Below, one piece after another: positions 29,980 through 38,170 of a DNA stretch of 64,000 nt. The position numbers and the translations under genes are program-made. The stretch is from the NCBI RefSeq assembly GCF_029024965.1, contig NZ_CP118982.1, forward strand, positions 372,001 through 436,000, written 5' to 3'. Below the pieces are notes generated by a model. The model did not search any database and had not been told where the DNA came from. It saw only the letters and a list, made by a program, of their open reading frames with translations. This stretch comes from Staphylococcus equorum. Lineage in GTDB: Bacteria > Bacillota > Bacilli > Staphylococcales > Staphylococcaceae. How positions within the stretch are numbered: position 1 is the first letter of the stretch; every line of letters begins with the position of its first letter.

Positions 29980-30837
29980 ATGAAACAAGAATGGCAAGCA
30001 CAACTTCCATTAAATCATATAGAATCTATATCTCCAGTTGGTGGTGGAGATGTGAATGAAGCATTTCAAGTAACAACACCAGATGAAACTTATTTTTTAC
30101 TCGTGCAACGTAATCGTAATGAAGATTTCTTTGCAGCAGAAATTGCAGGTTTAAACCTTTTTGAACAAGCGCAAATTACTGCGCCAAAAGTGATTGGAAG
30201 CGGAAAAATTAATGAAGATGCTTATTTACTCTTAACATTTTTAGATGAAGGCACAACTGGTAGCCAAAGAGAATTAGGACAGCTTGTTGCGAAAATGCAT
30301 AGCCAACAACAATCATCAGGAAAATTTGGGTTTGATTTACCATATGAAGGTGGAGATATTTCATTTGATAATAGCTGGACAGATTCATGGATAACATTAT
30401 TTGTGGAACGTCGTCTGGATCATTTAAAAGATGAATTATTGCGGTTGAAATTATGGACAGATAACGATGCTCAAACATATAAAAGTGTACGTAAGGTCAT
30501 TATAGATGCACTGAATAAGCATACGAGTAAACCTTCCTTATTGCATGGAGACTTATGGGGAGGCAATTATATGTTTTTAGAAAATGGTTCGCCTGCACTA
30601 TTTGATCCGGCACCATTATATGGTGATAGAGAATTTGATTTAGGTATTACTACCGTGTTTGGTGGTTTTACACAATCATTTTATGATGAATATAATAAGC
30701 ATTATCCATTGAGCGATGGTGCGGAGAAACGCTTAGAATTTTATAGACTTTATTTATTAATGGTACACTTAGTCAAATTTGGAAATATGTATGCGAGCAG
30801 TGTTGATCGTTCAATGCAACAAATTTTAAACGATTGA
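29980..30837 (+). CDS. Fructosamine kinase family protein (FN3K-like)
   Basis: A 285-residue kinase of the fructosamine/ketosamine-3-kinase family within the aminoglycoside phosphotransferase superfamily. The catalytic loop LLHGDLWGGNYMF and metal-binding FDPAPLYGDREFDLG are conserved, and the N-terminus GGGDVNEAFQV forms the glycine-rich loop. Such enzymes phosphorylate ketosamines on glycated amines and start deglycation. A single-gene unit with TGGAGGGG before the ATG and a strong terminator after. Confidence 0.88.
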   Translation: MKQEWQAQLPLNHIESISPVGGGDVNEAFQVTTPDETYFLLVQRNRNEDFFAAEIAGLNLFEQAQITAPKVIGSGKINEDAYLLLTFLDEGTTGSQRELGQLVAKMHSQQQSSGKFGFDLPYEGGDISFDNSWTDSWITLFVERRLDHLKDELLRLKLWTDNDAQTYKSVRKVIIDALNKHTSKPSLLHGDLWGGNYMFLENGSPALFDPAPLYGDREFDLGITTVFGGFTQSFYDEYNKHYPLSDGAEKRLEFYRLYLLMVHLVKFGNMYASSVDRSMQQILND

Positions 30838-30873
30838 TATAAGTAATTGCACTTTGTGAACCTCAGAAATGTT

Positions 30874-30916
30874 AAACGGCTGTGCGCTTTGATATGAAAG
30901 TGCACAGCCGTTTTTG
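30874..30916. terminator. Bidirectional terminator
   Basis: AAACGGCTGTGCGCTTT pairs with AAAGTGCACAGCCGTTT around a short loop and is followed by Ts; it lies between convergent genes. Confidence 0.92.
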
Positions 30917-30942
30917 TGAATATTTATTATAAAGTTATCAAT

Positions 30943-31176
30943 TTAATTTAAATCTAAAGTATTCATGTTTTCACGTAATTCATAGACTTTATCTGGCGTA
31001 ATGTCTTCACCTAAAGGATCAACGACTTTCAAAGTTGAAAATGTGTTAACAACTTGTCCACGAATCATTTGTAAATATTCTTGTCTTAACACATGTTGTT
31101 CTTGTTTTTCTTCAATGCTCAATGTTTCAACTTTTTCTTTATTTGCTAGTATATTAATTCTATCTAATAGTGTCAT
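30943..31176 (-). CDS. DUF896 family protein (YnzC-like)
   Basis: A 77-residue small cytosolic protein starting MTLLDRINILANKEK, the hallmark of the YnzC/DUF896 family, which folds as a helical hairpin; EEKQEQHVLRQEYLQMIRGQ follows. Function is not established, though the Bacillus paralogue is in the SOS operon. GGAGG lies 9-10 bases before the ATG at 31176. The gene overlaps the 3' end of the LLM oxidoreductase gene upstream by 17 bases, so the two are probably co-transcribed. Confidence 0.85.
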   Translation of the reverse strand: MTLLDRINILANKEKVETLSIEEKQEQHVLRQEYLQMIRGQVVNTFSTLKVVDPLGEDITPDKVYELRENMNTLDLN

Positions 31177-32131
31177 AATTTTTTTCCTCCTGTAATTCAT
31201 GAGGTGGAAAGTGTGGAATAATATAATTTCCAACCTCTGTTAATATATTTTTATAAGTTCTTTCATTTTCAACTAAGTGGAGCATAATATGATTCGTACC
31301 TATACGCTCATATGATTTTAATATTTTTATTAAAGTATTTCTACCTAAGCGATAACCATCTTTAATCGGTTTAACCAACTCATTTGGATTCACAGACAAA
31401 TCGATAACAAGTGGATGCATAAAAGGTTTGAATACATCATTTTGATGCCAATCTAGTAATAATTTCTTTTGCTGCTGAAAATCTTGTGGGTAAAACATCC
31501 AGCCATCCATGTGTTTCTTTAGCCAAGACATATTTTGTTTTGAATAACCAGTAGCAAACATTGGAATATGCTTGTGTTTTGGTAATATTTGTAAACCGGC
31601 ATCCTCATATAATTCAAATATAGAATTTGATATTTGCGGTGAATGTGTTTTCCATAAATCATTTATAGAAGTTATCGCTGTTTGAAATTGTTCAGTTAAA
31701 TGGTTTGTATTTACTTTAAAAGCTGGAAATTCGAATGATCGATCTCCTGTAGCAACGCCTAATAATAATCGCTCATTTGAAATCAAGTCAAGAGAAGTAG
31801 CAGCTTTCGCTATATGAATTGGATGACGTAATGTAGCAACAATACTAGATGTTCCGAGAGCGATTTTTGATGTCTTGGCGCTGAGATAAGTTAAAAATAC
31901 AAACGGATCGTAGTTTGTCGTTACATTTCCTAAATGTGGGCTATAAAGCGGACTGTCCCGTACAAAAAGGCTCGTAAATCCAAGTGTTTCAGCGTATTGC
32001 GCTAAATCAACTTGATGTTCCAACGACAATGCGATGTGTTCAGATTTATCAAAAGGTAACGTTAAGCCTAACGTCAAATGATCCTGTTGAAAAGTCCGTT
32101 TGAAACCATTGTGTTTTTGAATTGTTGTCAC
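31160..32131 (-). CDS. LLM class flavin-dependent oxidoreductase
   Basis: A 323-residue bacterial luciferase-like monooxygenase. Recognisable regions are YAETLGFTSLFVRDSP near residue 46, TSKIALGTSSIVATLRHPIHIAKAATSLDLISNERLLLGVATGDRSFE (cofactor-binding barrel strands 3-5). It should use reduced FMN or F420-like cofactor and O2 on an unknown substrate. The start is GTG at 32131, 6-7 bases after AGGAGGG. The upstream gap holds four copies of TGTTGTTT. Confidence 0.85.
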   Translation of the reverse strand: MTTIQKHNGFKRTFQQDHLTLGLTLPFDKSEHIALSLEHQVDLAQYAETLGFTSLFVRDSPLYSPHLGNVTTNYDPFVFLTYLSAKTSKIALGTSSIVATLRHPIHIAKAATSLDLISNERLLLGVATGDRSFEFPAFKVNTNHLTEQFQTAITSINDLWKTHSPQISNSIFELYEDAGLQILPKHKHIPMFATGYSKQNMSWLKKHMDGWMFYPQDFQQQKKLLLDWHQNDVFKPFMHPLVIDLSVNPNELVKPIKDGYRLGRNTLIKILKSYERIGTNHIMLHLVENERTYKNILTEVGNYIIPHFPPHELQEEKNYDTIR

Positions 32132-32445
32132 GTCTATCCCTCCTAACTTTAATTAAGCAACAAGCATTATCTAACTAACACCTGTTGTTTAAATGTATTG
32201 TATTACTTTACGAAATATAAAGCAAACAACATGTTTATTTATTTATCGTTTAAACAACATAAAAAGAAATGTGTTGTTTTGAAAATGATACTATTTTAGA
32301 AGATAGGGTATAACCTAAGAATATACTATTAAAAAAACTTATAAATTAAGGTGATATATTTTCAAAAACTAATATTATGATTTGATTATTTTTGGAAAAT
32401 TCTTTAAATTTTAATAGTATAATATATTTTAATGGAGGGTTATTT
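32132..32445. other. Divergent intergenic region with TGTTGTTT repeats
   Basis: This 314-base AT-rich gap separates the LLM and protease genes. It holds four TGTTGTTT octamers (32183-32190 plus, 32224-32231 minus, 32252-32259 minus, 32272-32279 plus) on the LLM side and a TATAAT box at 32418-32423 on the protease side. No coding potential was seen. Confidence 0.6.
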
Positions 32446-33240
32446 ATGTTTATAAGAAAAATGATAGGTAGTATAGCTTTTTCTTTAGTTATGTTATCTG
32501 CAATTGCACCATTTAGTAGTTCTGCAGCTACGGATACTCAAAATAACGATACAACGAATCAGCAAACACAAACACAACAAAATGATAATACGACCAATAG
32601 TCAGTCATCAGAAGTTATGCCAAAGGTCATATTACCTGATGAAGACAGAACACAAATTGAAAATACCACTACAGGTCATTATCAATCAGTAGGCTACATT
32701 AATATGGGAGCCAATATAGCGACAGGCGTAGTCATCGATGAAAATACTGTATTAACAAATAAACATGTTGCTAATCTTTCAAACGGTGATATGACATTTG
32801 CACCTGCAGCTAAAAATGAAGGTTCATTTCCGTATGGTGAGTTTACTGAAAAAGATGTCCAAGCTTACCCTGGTCAAGAAGACTTAGTACTTGTACATTT
32901 TAATACTAACGATAAAGGGCAGTCCGTAGGTGATGTCGTACAACCCGCAACAATCGAAGATGCATCAAGTGTTAGTAAAGGTGATCCTGTGACAGTAACT
33001 GGCTATCCGGGTGATAAATCGTTAGCTACAATGTGGGAAAGTAAGGGAGAAGTATTAACAAATAGCGGCACGCAACTTACATACGGTGCGAGTACATTTG
33101 GCGGTAACTCTGGTTCTGCAATCTTTAATGCGAATAATGAAGTAGTAGGATTACATTACGGTGGCGTAGAAGGTGAAAGTAATAATGGCGTCGCATTAAC
33201 TGGTGATGTATTAGACTTTATTAATGAAAACAAAAAATAG
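32446..33240 (+). CDS. Glutamyl endopeptidase (V8/SspA-like serine protease)
   Basis: A 264-residue secreted serine protease of family S1B. Signal peptide (about 1-29, ending SSSAA), then an Asn/Gln/Thr-rich propeptide. The mature start is probably VILPDEDRTQI, closely matching the V8 protease mature end. Catalytic triad: His in LTNKHV, Asp in GQEDLVLV, Ser in FGGNSGSA. Unlike S. aureus SspA it lacks the C-terminal Pro-Asp-Asn repeats, and no sspBC genes follow. TGGAGGG lies before the ATG at 32446. It cleaves after glutamate by family knowledge. Confidence 0.88.
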   Translation: MFIRKMIGSIAFSLVMLSAIAPFSSSAATDTQNNDTTNQQTQTQQNDNTTNSQSSEVMPKVILPDEDRTQIENTTTGHYQSVGYINMGANIATGVVIDENTVLTNKHVANLSNGDMTFAPAAKNEGSFPYGEFTEKDVQAYPGQEDLVLVHFNTNDKGQSVGDVVQPATIEDASSVSKGDPVTVTGYPGDKSLATMWESKGEVLTNSGTQLTYGASTFGGNSGSAIFNANNEVVGLHYGGVEGESNNGVALTGDVLDFINENKK

Positions 33241-33256
33241 TTTCTTGAAAAATTTT

Positions 33257-33297
33257 AAGCCTCTAGAACAAATAAGCATTGCTTTAGAGGCTTTTTT
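33257..33297. terminator. Bidirectional terminator
   Basis: AAGCCTCTA at 33257-33265 pairs with TAGAGGCTT at 33285-33293, followed by Ts, between the convergent protease and TetR genes. Confidence 0.85.
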
Positions 33298-33304
33298 GTA
33301 TGAT

Positions 33305-33868
33305 TTATTTTAATACGTGACTCATAAACAAAGGAAGTGCTTTTTCGATATAGTTAAGTGCAGAAGTGTTGCTCGTATGAAACCAATGTTTAGCTGTGCC
33401 ATATAGCCCCCACGATAAAAAGCGAGCACTTGTAGCTAAGGCTTCTCTATCTTCAGTTGGATGTTTTTGTACGATTAACGTTAAGAAAATATCTTCCAGT
33501 TCTTCTTTTACTCTCTTTTCAACTACTTCACCATATGCAGCACTATTTAATTTACATTCATTATGTGTTTCTTCAATATAACTCGTAATTGTGATAAACG
33601 TTTTGCATAATGTTTCTTCATTAAGTTCGGAAGCAAGGGTTAAGTTATCGTTTAAATTTTTAAGAATGGTTTCTGACAATGTATAGTCCATAATGTCATA
33701 TTTATCATAAAAGTGAGCATAGAATGTAGCACGGTTTACAGTTGCGCGTTCAGTTATATCCTTCACTGTAATGGTTTGTAACTTCTTTTCTTTAGCAATG
33801 TCGCGAAAGGCATCCATCAATAATTTTTTTGTTCTGGTAATTCGTGGATCAACATGTGTTGTGGTCAT
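33305..33868 (-). CDS. TetR/AcrR family transcriptional regulator
   Basis: A 187-residue repressor-type protein. The N-terminal helix-turn-helix is ITVKDITERATVNRATFYAHFYDKYDIMD, typical of TetR/YfiR-like regulators; the C-terminal domain is helical. The start at 33868 follows GGAGGTG by about 10 bases; the longer form would begin with a GTG abutting the ribosome site. A perfect inverted repeat 34 bases upstream is a candidate autoregulatory operator. Confidence 0.85.
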   Translation of the reverse strand: MTTTHVDPRITRTKKLLMDAFRDIAKEKKLQTITVKDITERATVNRATFYAHFYDKYDIMDYTLSETILKNLNDNLTLASELNEETLCKTFITITSYIEETHNECKLNSAAYGEVVEKRVKEELEDIFLTLIVQKHPTEDREALATSARFLSWGLYGTAKHWFHTSNTSALNYIEKALPLFMSHVLK

Positions 33869-33901
33869 TGACTTCACACCTCCTTAAATAAGTTGCAAAT
33901 A

Positions 33902-33923
33902 AGATAATTTATACAAATTATCT
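33902..33923. promoter_or_regulatory. Candidate TetR-family operator (inverted repeat)
   Basis: AGATAATTT and AAATTATCT form a perfect 9-base inverted repeat with a 4-base spacer (ATAC), lying 34-55 bases before the tetR start. Size and position suit a TetR-family dimer site; binding is not shown. Confidence 0.5.
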
Positions 33924-34261
33924 GGCTTTAGTTCATGAATGTCAATATGCTTGATTTGTAATGAGTAAAAATAAATATAAAACGGCGTGCTTTAACATGA
34001 ATTACATTGTTTCATAATTGGTTTATTACTATGGTTTTCGGTTTGAATATTGATTAGTTAATATTGTTACTACCATATTAAAAAGTAGTATGATAGAAAT
34101 GTGGCAAGATTTCGAATTGGAGGATTAGAATACAGTAAGGTTTACGTAGAAGATTCTTGTTATAGCGAATTTTTGAATGAACTTTCAGTATTAGCTATTG
34201 TTTTAGTTTTGAGATTTGAAATGAGCAACATATCTAAAATATTTTGATTGGAGTGAAGCAT
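33924..34261. other. Intergenic region before the nucleoside hydrolase gene
   Basis: About 340 bases of AT-rich DNA, presumed to hold the nucleoside hydrolase promoter. An open frame of about 48 codons from a GTG near 34101 has no ribosome site and I do not call it a gene. No terminator-like hairpin or repeat was found. Confidence 0.5.
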
Positions 34262-35200
34262 ATGACTAAAAAGATTATTATGGATTGTGATCCAGGACAT
34301 GATGACGCAATTGCTTTAATTTTAGCTGGTGCAAAAAATAGCTCACTTGATGTCTTAGCAGTAACTACAGTGGCAGGTAATCAATCTGTTGAAAAAAATA
34401 CAAAGAACGCATTGAATGTGCTCGAAGTTATGGGAAGAGGAGATATCAATGTCTCAGTTGGTGCAACACGTCCGTTAATTAAGCCAGCTTCATTTGCCTC
34501 CCAAATTCATGGAAATACTGGTTTGGATGGTCCGAAGTTACCTGAAGTGCCATCTCTTAAACCCACACCAGATCATGCTGCTGACGTCATTATTAAAACA
34601 TTAAAGCAGAGTGAAGAACCAGTTACCATTGTTGCTACAGGACCGTTAACTAACATAGCAACTGCATTAATTAAAGATCCAAGCATTACGCAATATATCG
34701 ATTCTATAACAATTATGGGCGGGGGCACATTTGGTAATTGGACGCCTAACGCGGAATTCAATATTTGGGTAGATGCTGAAGCGGCGAAACGAATCTTTGA
34801 TAGTGGAGTGACAATTAATGTATTTGGGCTAGATGTCACACACCAAGTATTGGCAACGGATGAAGTCATTAATCGATTTAAGCGTATCGACAATCAAATT
34901 GCTAAATTTGTCGTTGAACTTTTAGAGTTTTTCAAATCAACATATAAAACACATTTTAATATGGATGGTGGGCCAATACATGATGCTTGTACAATTTTGT
35001 ATTTATTACAGCCAGACTTATTTACGATGCAACATACACACATAGATATTGAACACCAAAGTCCGCTTACATATGGGACGATGGCAGTCGATTTAAATGA
35101 TATTACGCATAAAGAAAAAAATGCTTATTTCGCTACTGCAGTGGATGTAGAAAGCGTATGGAAACTAATGGAAAATATGCTTGGAAGTTATAGTGCTTAA
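34262..35200 (+). CDS. Nucleoside hydrolase (inosine-uridine preferring family)
   Basis: A 312-residue Ca2+-dependent N-ribohydrolase. The N-terminal DCDPGHDDAIAL provides calcium-binding aspartates, NAEFNIWVDAEAA contacts ribose, and the catalytic GGPIHDACT carries the conserved His-Asp near the end. It releases bases from purine or pyrimidine nucleosides; whether it is RihA-, RihB- or RihC-like cannot be settled here. GGAGTG precedes the ATG at 34262. No nucleoside transporter gene is adjacent. Confidence 0.9.
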   Translation: MTKKIIMDCDPGHDDAIALILAGAKNSSLDVLAVTTVAGNQSVEKNTKNALNVLEVMGRGDINVSVGATRPLIKPASFASQIHGNTGLDGPKLPEVPSLKPTPDHAADVIIKTLKQSEEPVTIVATGPLTNIATALIKDPSITQYIDSITIMGGGTFGNWTPNAEFNIWVDAEAAKRIFDSGVTINVFGLDVTHQVLATDEVINRFKRIDNQIAKFVVELLEFFKSTYKTHFNMDGGPIHDACTILYLLQPDLFTMQHTHIDIEHQSPLTYGTMAVDLNDITHKEKNAYFATAVDVESVWKLMENMLGSYSA

Positions 35201-35252
35201 AATAATATATAGCTTTAGGGTCGTTGAAGCATAATCTGAAATAAGTTGAATG

Positions 35253-35291
35253 AAAAAGTCATTGTATAAACAATATACGATGACTTTTTTG
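35253..35291 (+). terminator. Terminator after nucleoside hydrolase gene
   Basis: AAAAAGTCATTGTAT pairs with ATACGATGACTTTTT around a short loop, followed by Ts. Confidence 0.85.
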
Positions 35292-35402
35292 TGACATCAA
35301 ACTAAAGTATGAGCCGTTTTCAAGCTGTATGATTAGCGTATCAAAACTATAAAAAGTATACTAATATATCACAACTTAAATATAATAAAGGTGATTTGAA
35401 TA

Positions 35403-35984
35403 GTGAAAAATACGATAAAAACAATTGTTTTACTTATTATTATTATAGTTCCGTTAACACTACTCATTATTAACATCGACGACATTCAAGACAGTATGAA
35501 TAAAACTTTTACAGAAGAAAGCAGTAACGAGACTGATGAAGATAATGGTAACTCATTTAGCATGTTATTTGATGGAAGTAGAGAAACAGAAACATTTGGT
35601 GAATATGAGAGAAGTAATTTTGATGGTAAACATTATGGTATAGATTATCATTTACCTGAAGATACGCCTATAAAAGCTGCTTCAGACGGTACGGTAACAC
35701 GCATATTTAATAACGAATTAGGTGGGAAAGTCTTACAAATTTCGGAAGCAAATGGTCAGTATCATCAATGGTATATGCATTTAAATGATTATAAGGTTGA
35801 AGTAGGTGACAAAGTGCAAGCTGGCGATGTCGTTGCACTTTCAGGCAATACTGGCGAACAAACCACAGGCGCTCATCTTCATTTCCAAAGAATGAATGGT
35901 GGCGTAGGTAATACGTATGCCGAAGATCCTAAATCATTTATAGAAAAACTGCCTGATGGCGAAAAAAGTTTATATAAAAAATAA
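35403..35984 (+). CDS. M23 family metallopeptidase, membrane-anchored (LytM-type)
   Basis: A 193-residue protein with one N-terminal membrane helix (about 6-26) and an extracellular acidic linker, followed by a LytM domain. The zinc motif HxxxD is in GKHYGIDYH and the HxH in GAHLHFQ; QWYMHLND contains the third conserved His. It is predicted to cut peptidoglycan cross-links, such as the glycine bridges of staphylococci, during wall remodelling. The start is GTG at 35403 after AAAGGTGA. Confidence 0.88.
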   Translation: MKNTIKTIVLLIIIIVPLTLLIINIDDIQDSMNKTFTEESSNETDEDNGNSFSMLFDGSRETETFGEYERSNFDGKHYGIDYHLPEDTPIKAASDGTVTRIFNNELGGKVLQISEANGQYHQWYMHLNDYKVEVGDKVQAGDVVALSGNTGEQTTGAHLHFQRMNGGVGNTYAEDPKSFIEKLPDGEKSLYKK

Positions 35985-36027
35985 TAAAAAGTTTTGGTAA
36001 TATGTTGCTAAAGCTCAGAACGTAGAC

Positions 36028-36062
36028 AAATCAAATGCTGTAAAGGCATTTGATTTTTTTTA
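36028..36062 (+). terminator. Terminator after the M23 peptidase gene
   Basis: AAATCAAATGC pairs with GCATTTGATTT around a short loop and is followed by a T8 run. Confidence 0.92.
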
Positions 36063-36230
36063 GATGTTTTTCCTTGAGACAATCTTTGTTCATTAATTTC
36101 AATGGCCAATTATGATTGGAAATGTAGGGAATATCTTTTCTCTAATTTAGTTATATATTCAATTTTATTTTCGTTTGTCTTTACATAATTTCAACCAATG
36201 ATCGATTATATTATTATTTTAAAAAATGGC

Positions 36231-36384
36231 AGTGATTTGGACCGAATCCTGCGGGTAAAGCACTAGCTGAAGACTACAGGCTGAGGCTGTGCCCGCGGAA
36301 AGTGTGCACAAAAAATGCCAACAAAGTCGTAGGCTTTGTCGACATTATGAAGCTTTGCAGTTGGCAAAGCTTTCAGTATACACA
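36231..36384. ncRNA. Structured intergenic element (possible repeat or small RNA)
   Basis: This stretch is more GC-rich than its surroundings and can form several hairpins. GCGGG (36251-36255) pairs with CCCGC (36292-36296), CAC with GTG inside it, and AGCTG with CAGGCT further in. A second block pairs TGCCAAC (36316-36322) with GTTGGCA (36360-36366), ACAAAG with CTTTGT, and AAGCTTTGC (36350-36358) with GCAAAGCTT (36364-36372). It may be a dispersed repeat, a small RNA or the alkA-side terminator. I cannot name a family. Confidence 0.4.
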
Positions 36385-37050
36385 TTAGTCATTGATGTCA
36401 TGTATGGAATCGTAAGCTAAATAATCTTGATGTATGGCTTCCCATAAATAGAACGTACCAATAGATGCACAATGCTTCCAACGTTCAGAACATAAAGCAA
36501 GCTGTGCTTTTCGTTGCGCTTTAGTTGTACCGTACAACCATTGCGCTGACCTTTGCAGACCAACATCATGAACAGGGACAACATCTGGACGCTGTAATGT
36601 AAATAATAAAAAAACTTCGGCAGTCCATTGCCCAATACCTTTCACTTCAGTTAACGTACGAATAACTTCATCGTTGCTTAACTTGTGTAAATTTTCTAAA
36701 TCTAGTTTTCCATGTTGTATATGTGTTACTAAATTATGAATATAACTAATTTTAGATTTAGATAAACCAAGGGATTTCATTTGCGTATCTTCAATTTTTG
36801 ACAGTTTATCAACTGTCCATTCATCATTGATAGCATCTGTTAGCTGTTCAAAAATAGATGCGGCCACTTTTACCGTGATTTGTTGTCCTATTATAGAGCG
36901 AATTAAAGATTTTAATGGGTTAGGACGAATATTGATTTGAAGATTGCCGACTTTTTTAATCAGTAATGCTAATGTTGCATCTTTTTTAATTAATTGTTGA
37001 ACACAGTCATCTTGTACATGAATATTCCATGAGGTCAATTCTAACACCAC
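36385..37050 (-). CDS. DNA-3-methyladenine glycosylase, AlkA-like (HhH-GPD)
   Basis: A 221-residue base-excision repair glycosylase. The helix-hairpin-helix LTEVKGIGQWTAEVFLLFTL is followed by the catalytic aspartate in VVPVHDVGLQ. SIIGQQITVKVA forms the usual earlier helix. It lacks the N-terminal Ada/AlkA domain, so it is of the short form. It removes alkylated purines by family. The DUF488 gene is immediately upstream (one base apart), so both are one operon. Confidence 0.88.
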   Translation of the reverse strand: MVLELTSWNIHVQDDCVQQLIKKDATLALLIKKVGNLQINIRPNPLKSLIRSIIGQQITVKVAASIFEQLTDAINDEWTVDKLSKIEDTQMKSLGLSKSKISYIHNLVTHIQHGKLDLENLHKLSNDEVIRTLTEVKGIGQWTAEVFLLFTLQRPDVVPVHDVGLQRSAQWLYGTTKAQRKAQLALCSERWKHCASIGTFYLWEAIHQDYLAYDSIHDIND

Positions 37051-37051
37051 C

Positions 37052-37405
37052 TTATTTTAGCAGGTCTTGCAGTACGACAGCTTGGTTATGCTCTTCATCT
37101 TTAGCTGCAAATAATAAAGTAATATCTTTTTTAGTATTAGATTTGATTTCTTTAAGTTCGTTAAATGCTTCTTGTTGATTGTCATTTTCACGTAATTCTT
37201 TTTCATATTTTTCTTTGAAAGCAGCATACAATTTAGGATCATGATCGAACCATTTTCTTAACTCAGATGTAGGCGCAAGTTCTTTTAACCAATAATCTAA
37301 ATTTGCATCCTCTTTAGATACACCTCTTGGCCAAACGCGGTCTACAAGTATACGCACACCATCTTTTTGTTCTTTATCATAAATTCTTTGAATGTGAATA
37401 GTCAT
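37052..37405 (-). CDS. DUF488 family protein
   Basis: A 117-residue protein beginning with IHIQRIYD and carrying GVRILVDRVWPRGVSKEDANLDYWLKELAPTSELRKWFDHDP, the strong signature of the DUF488/YeaO family. Function is not established. The start at 37405 was chosen because AAAGGA lies about 10 bases upstream; the ATG at 37414 abuts the ribosome site. Co-transcribed with the downstream alkA-like gene, which may hint at a stress role. Confidence 0.87.
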   Translation of the reverse strand: MTIHIQRIYDKEQKDGVRILVDRVWPRGVSKEDANLDYWLKELAPTSELRKWFDHDPKLYAAFKEKYEKELRENDNQQEAFNELKEIKSNTKKDITLLFAAKDEEHNQAVVLQDLLK

Positions 37406-37539
37406 AGCATTCATCCTTTCTAAAAAAACTATTACAATACTTAATTACCTATAATGAATATAGAAAAACATAATTACTTTAATTATAGAAGAAAGAGAAA
37501 GGGTATATAGATATAAAGAGAGAAATAGGAGTGAGTTCA

Positions 37540-37968
37540 ATGACAAATTTCGATAATGTGCAACCACCTCAACAATTCAAATATCGAGATAACGATGTAT
37601 GTATAAAAAACTATTATGAATTTACATGTAACAATCGTATTTATTTCACTGAAAAATTTCACAAAGATTTAGAGAATCATTTATACAAATTCAACATTGA
37701 AATTTTATCTGCAATTGATGATTATGGTCTAGCAATGGATTTTAATGAAGTTGATAAGTTATATAAAAAAGAAATTGAACCTTATTTAGACGGAAAATTA
37801 GTCAACGAAACATTGCCGGATATGAATACAACAGCTGAAAATATCGCTTTTTGGATTTGGGAACAATTTGATCGCTTATTACCAGAAAATAATAAACTGC
37901 AAAAACTAGAATTTTTTGAAACTGAAACACAAGGACTCGTAATAACTTCTGAATTAATGGAAAAATAA
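37540..37968 (+). CDS. 6-carboxytetrahydropterin synthase (QueD)-like protein, degenerate metal site
   Basis: A 142-residue protein with the T-fold layout of QueD/PTPS: an N-terminal FTCNNRIYF, a GLAMDFNEVDKL segment, TTAENIAFWIWEQF and a C-terminal FFETETQG with the conserved Glu. Two features needed for catalysis look lost: the FxAAHxL zinc histidine is replaced by CNN, and HGHxY is reduced to ENHLY; LDHxxLN reads LDGKLVN. It may therefore be a non-catalytic paralogue. ATAGGAG supports the ATG at 37540 over a GTG at 37531. Confidence 0.68.
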   Translation: MTNFDNVQPPQQFKYRDNDVCIKNYYEFTCNNRIYFTEKFHKDLENHLYKFNIEILSAIDDYGLAMDFNEVDKLYKKEIEPYLDGKLVNETLPDMNTTAENIAFWIWEQFDRLLPENNKLQKLEFFETETQGLVITSELMEK

Positions 37969-38020
37969 AAGTTATTATGGAAGAAACTAAAAACCATTAG
38001 AAACCAACTAAATATATAAT

Positions 38021-38062
38021 TAATAGCCGATAGATTACTTAATCGTTATCTGTGGGCTTTTT
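38021..38062 (+). terminator. Imperfect terminator after QueD-like gene
   Basis: AATAGCC-GATAGAT pairs with ATCTGTGGGCTTTTT around a loop near 38040, with a T run at the end. Confidence 0.55.
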
Positions 38063-38170
38063 AGTTGTTGTTTTACTAGATTATTTTAAAAAATTAAATA
38101 TGAAATAAATATTCTGAAAATTAAGATAATGTGATATATTAGTAATTATTACAACTTAGGAGGAACTGCT

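Noticed and set aside
34101..34250. About 48-codon open frame from a GTG before the nucleoside hydrolase gene
   Set aside because: No ribosome site, no recognisable motif, and it lies in the likely promoter region.
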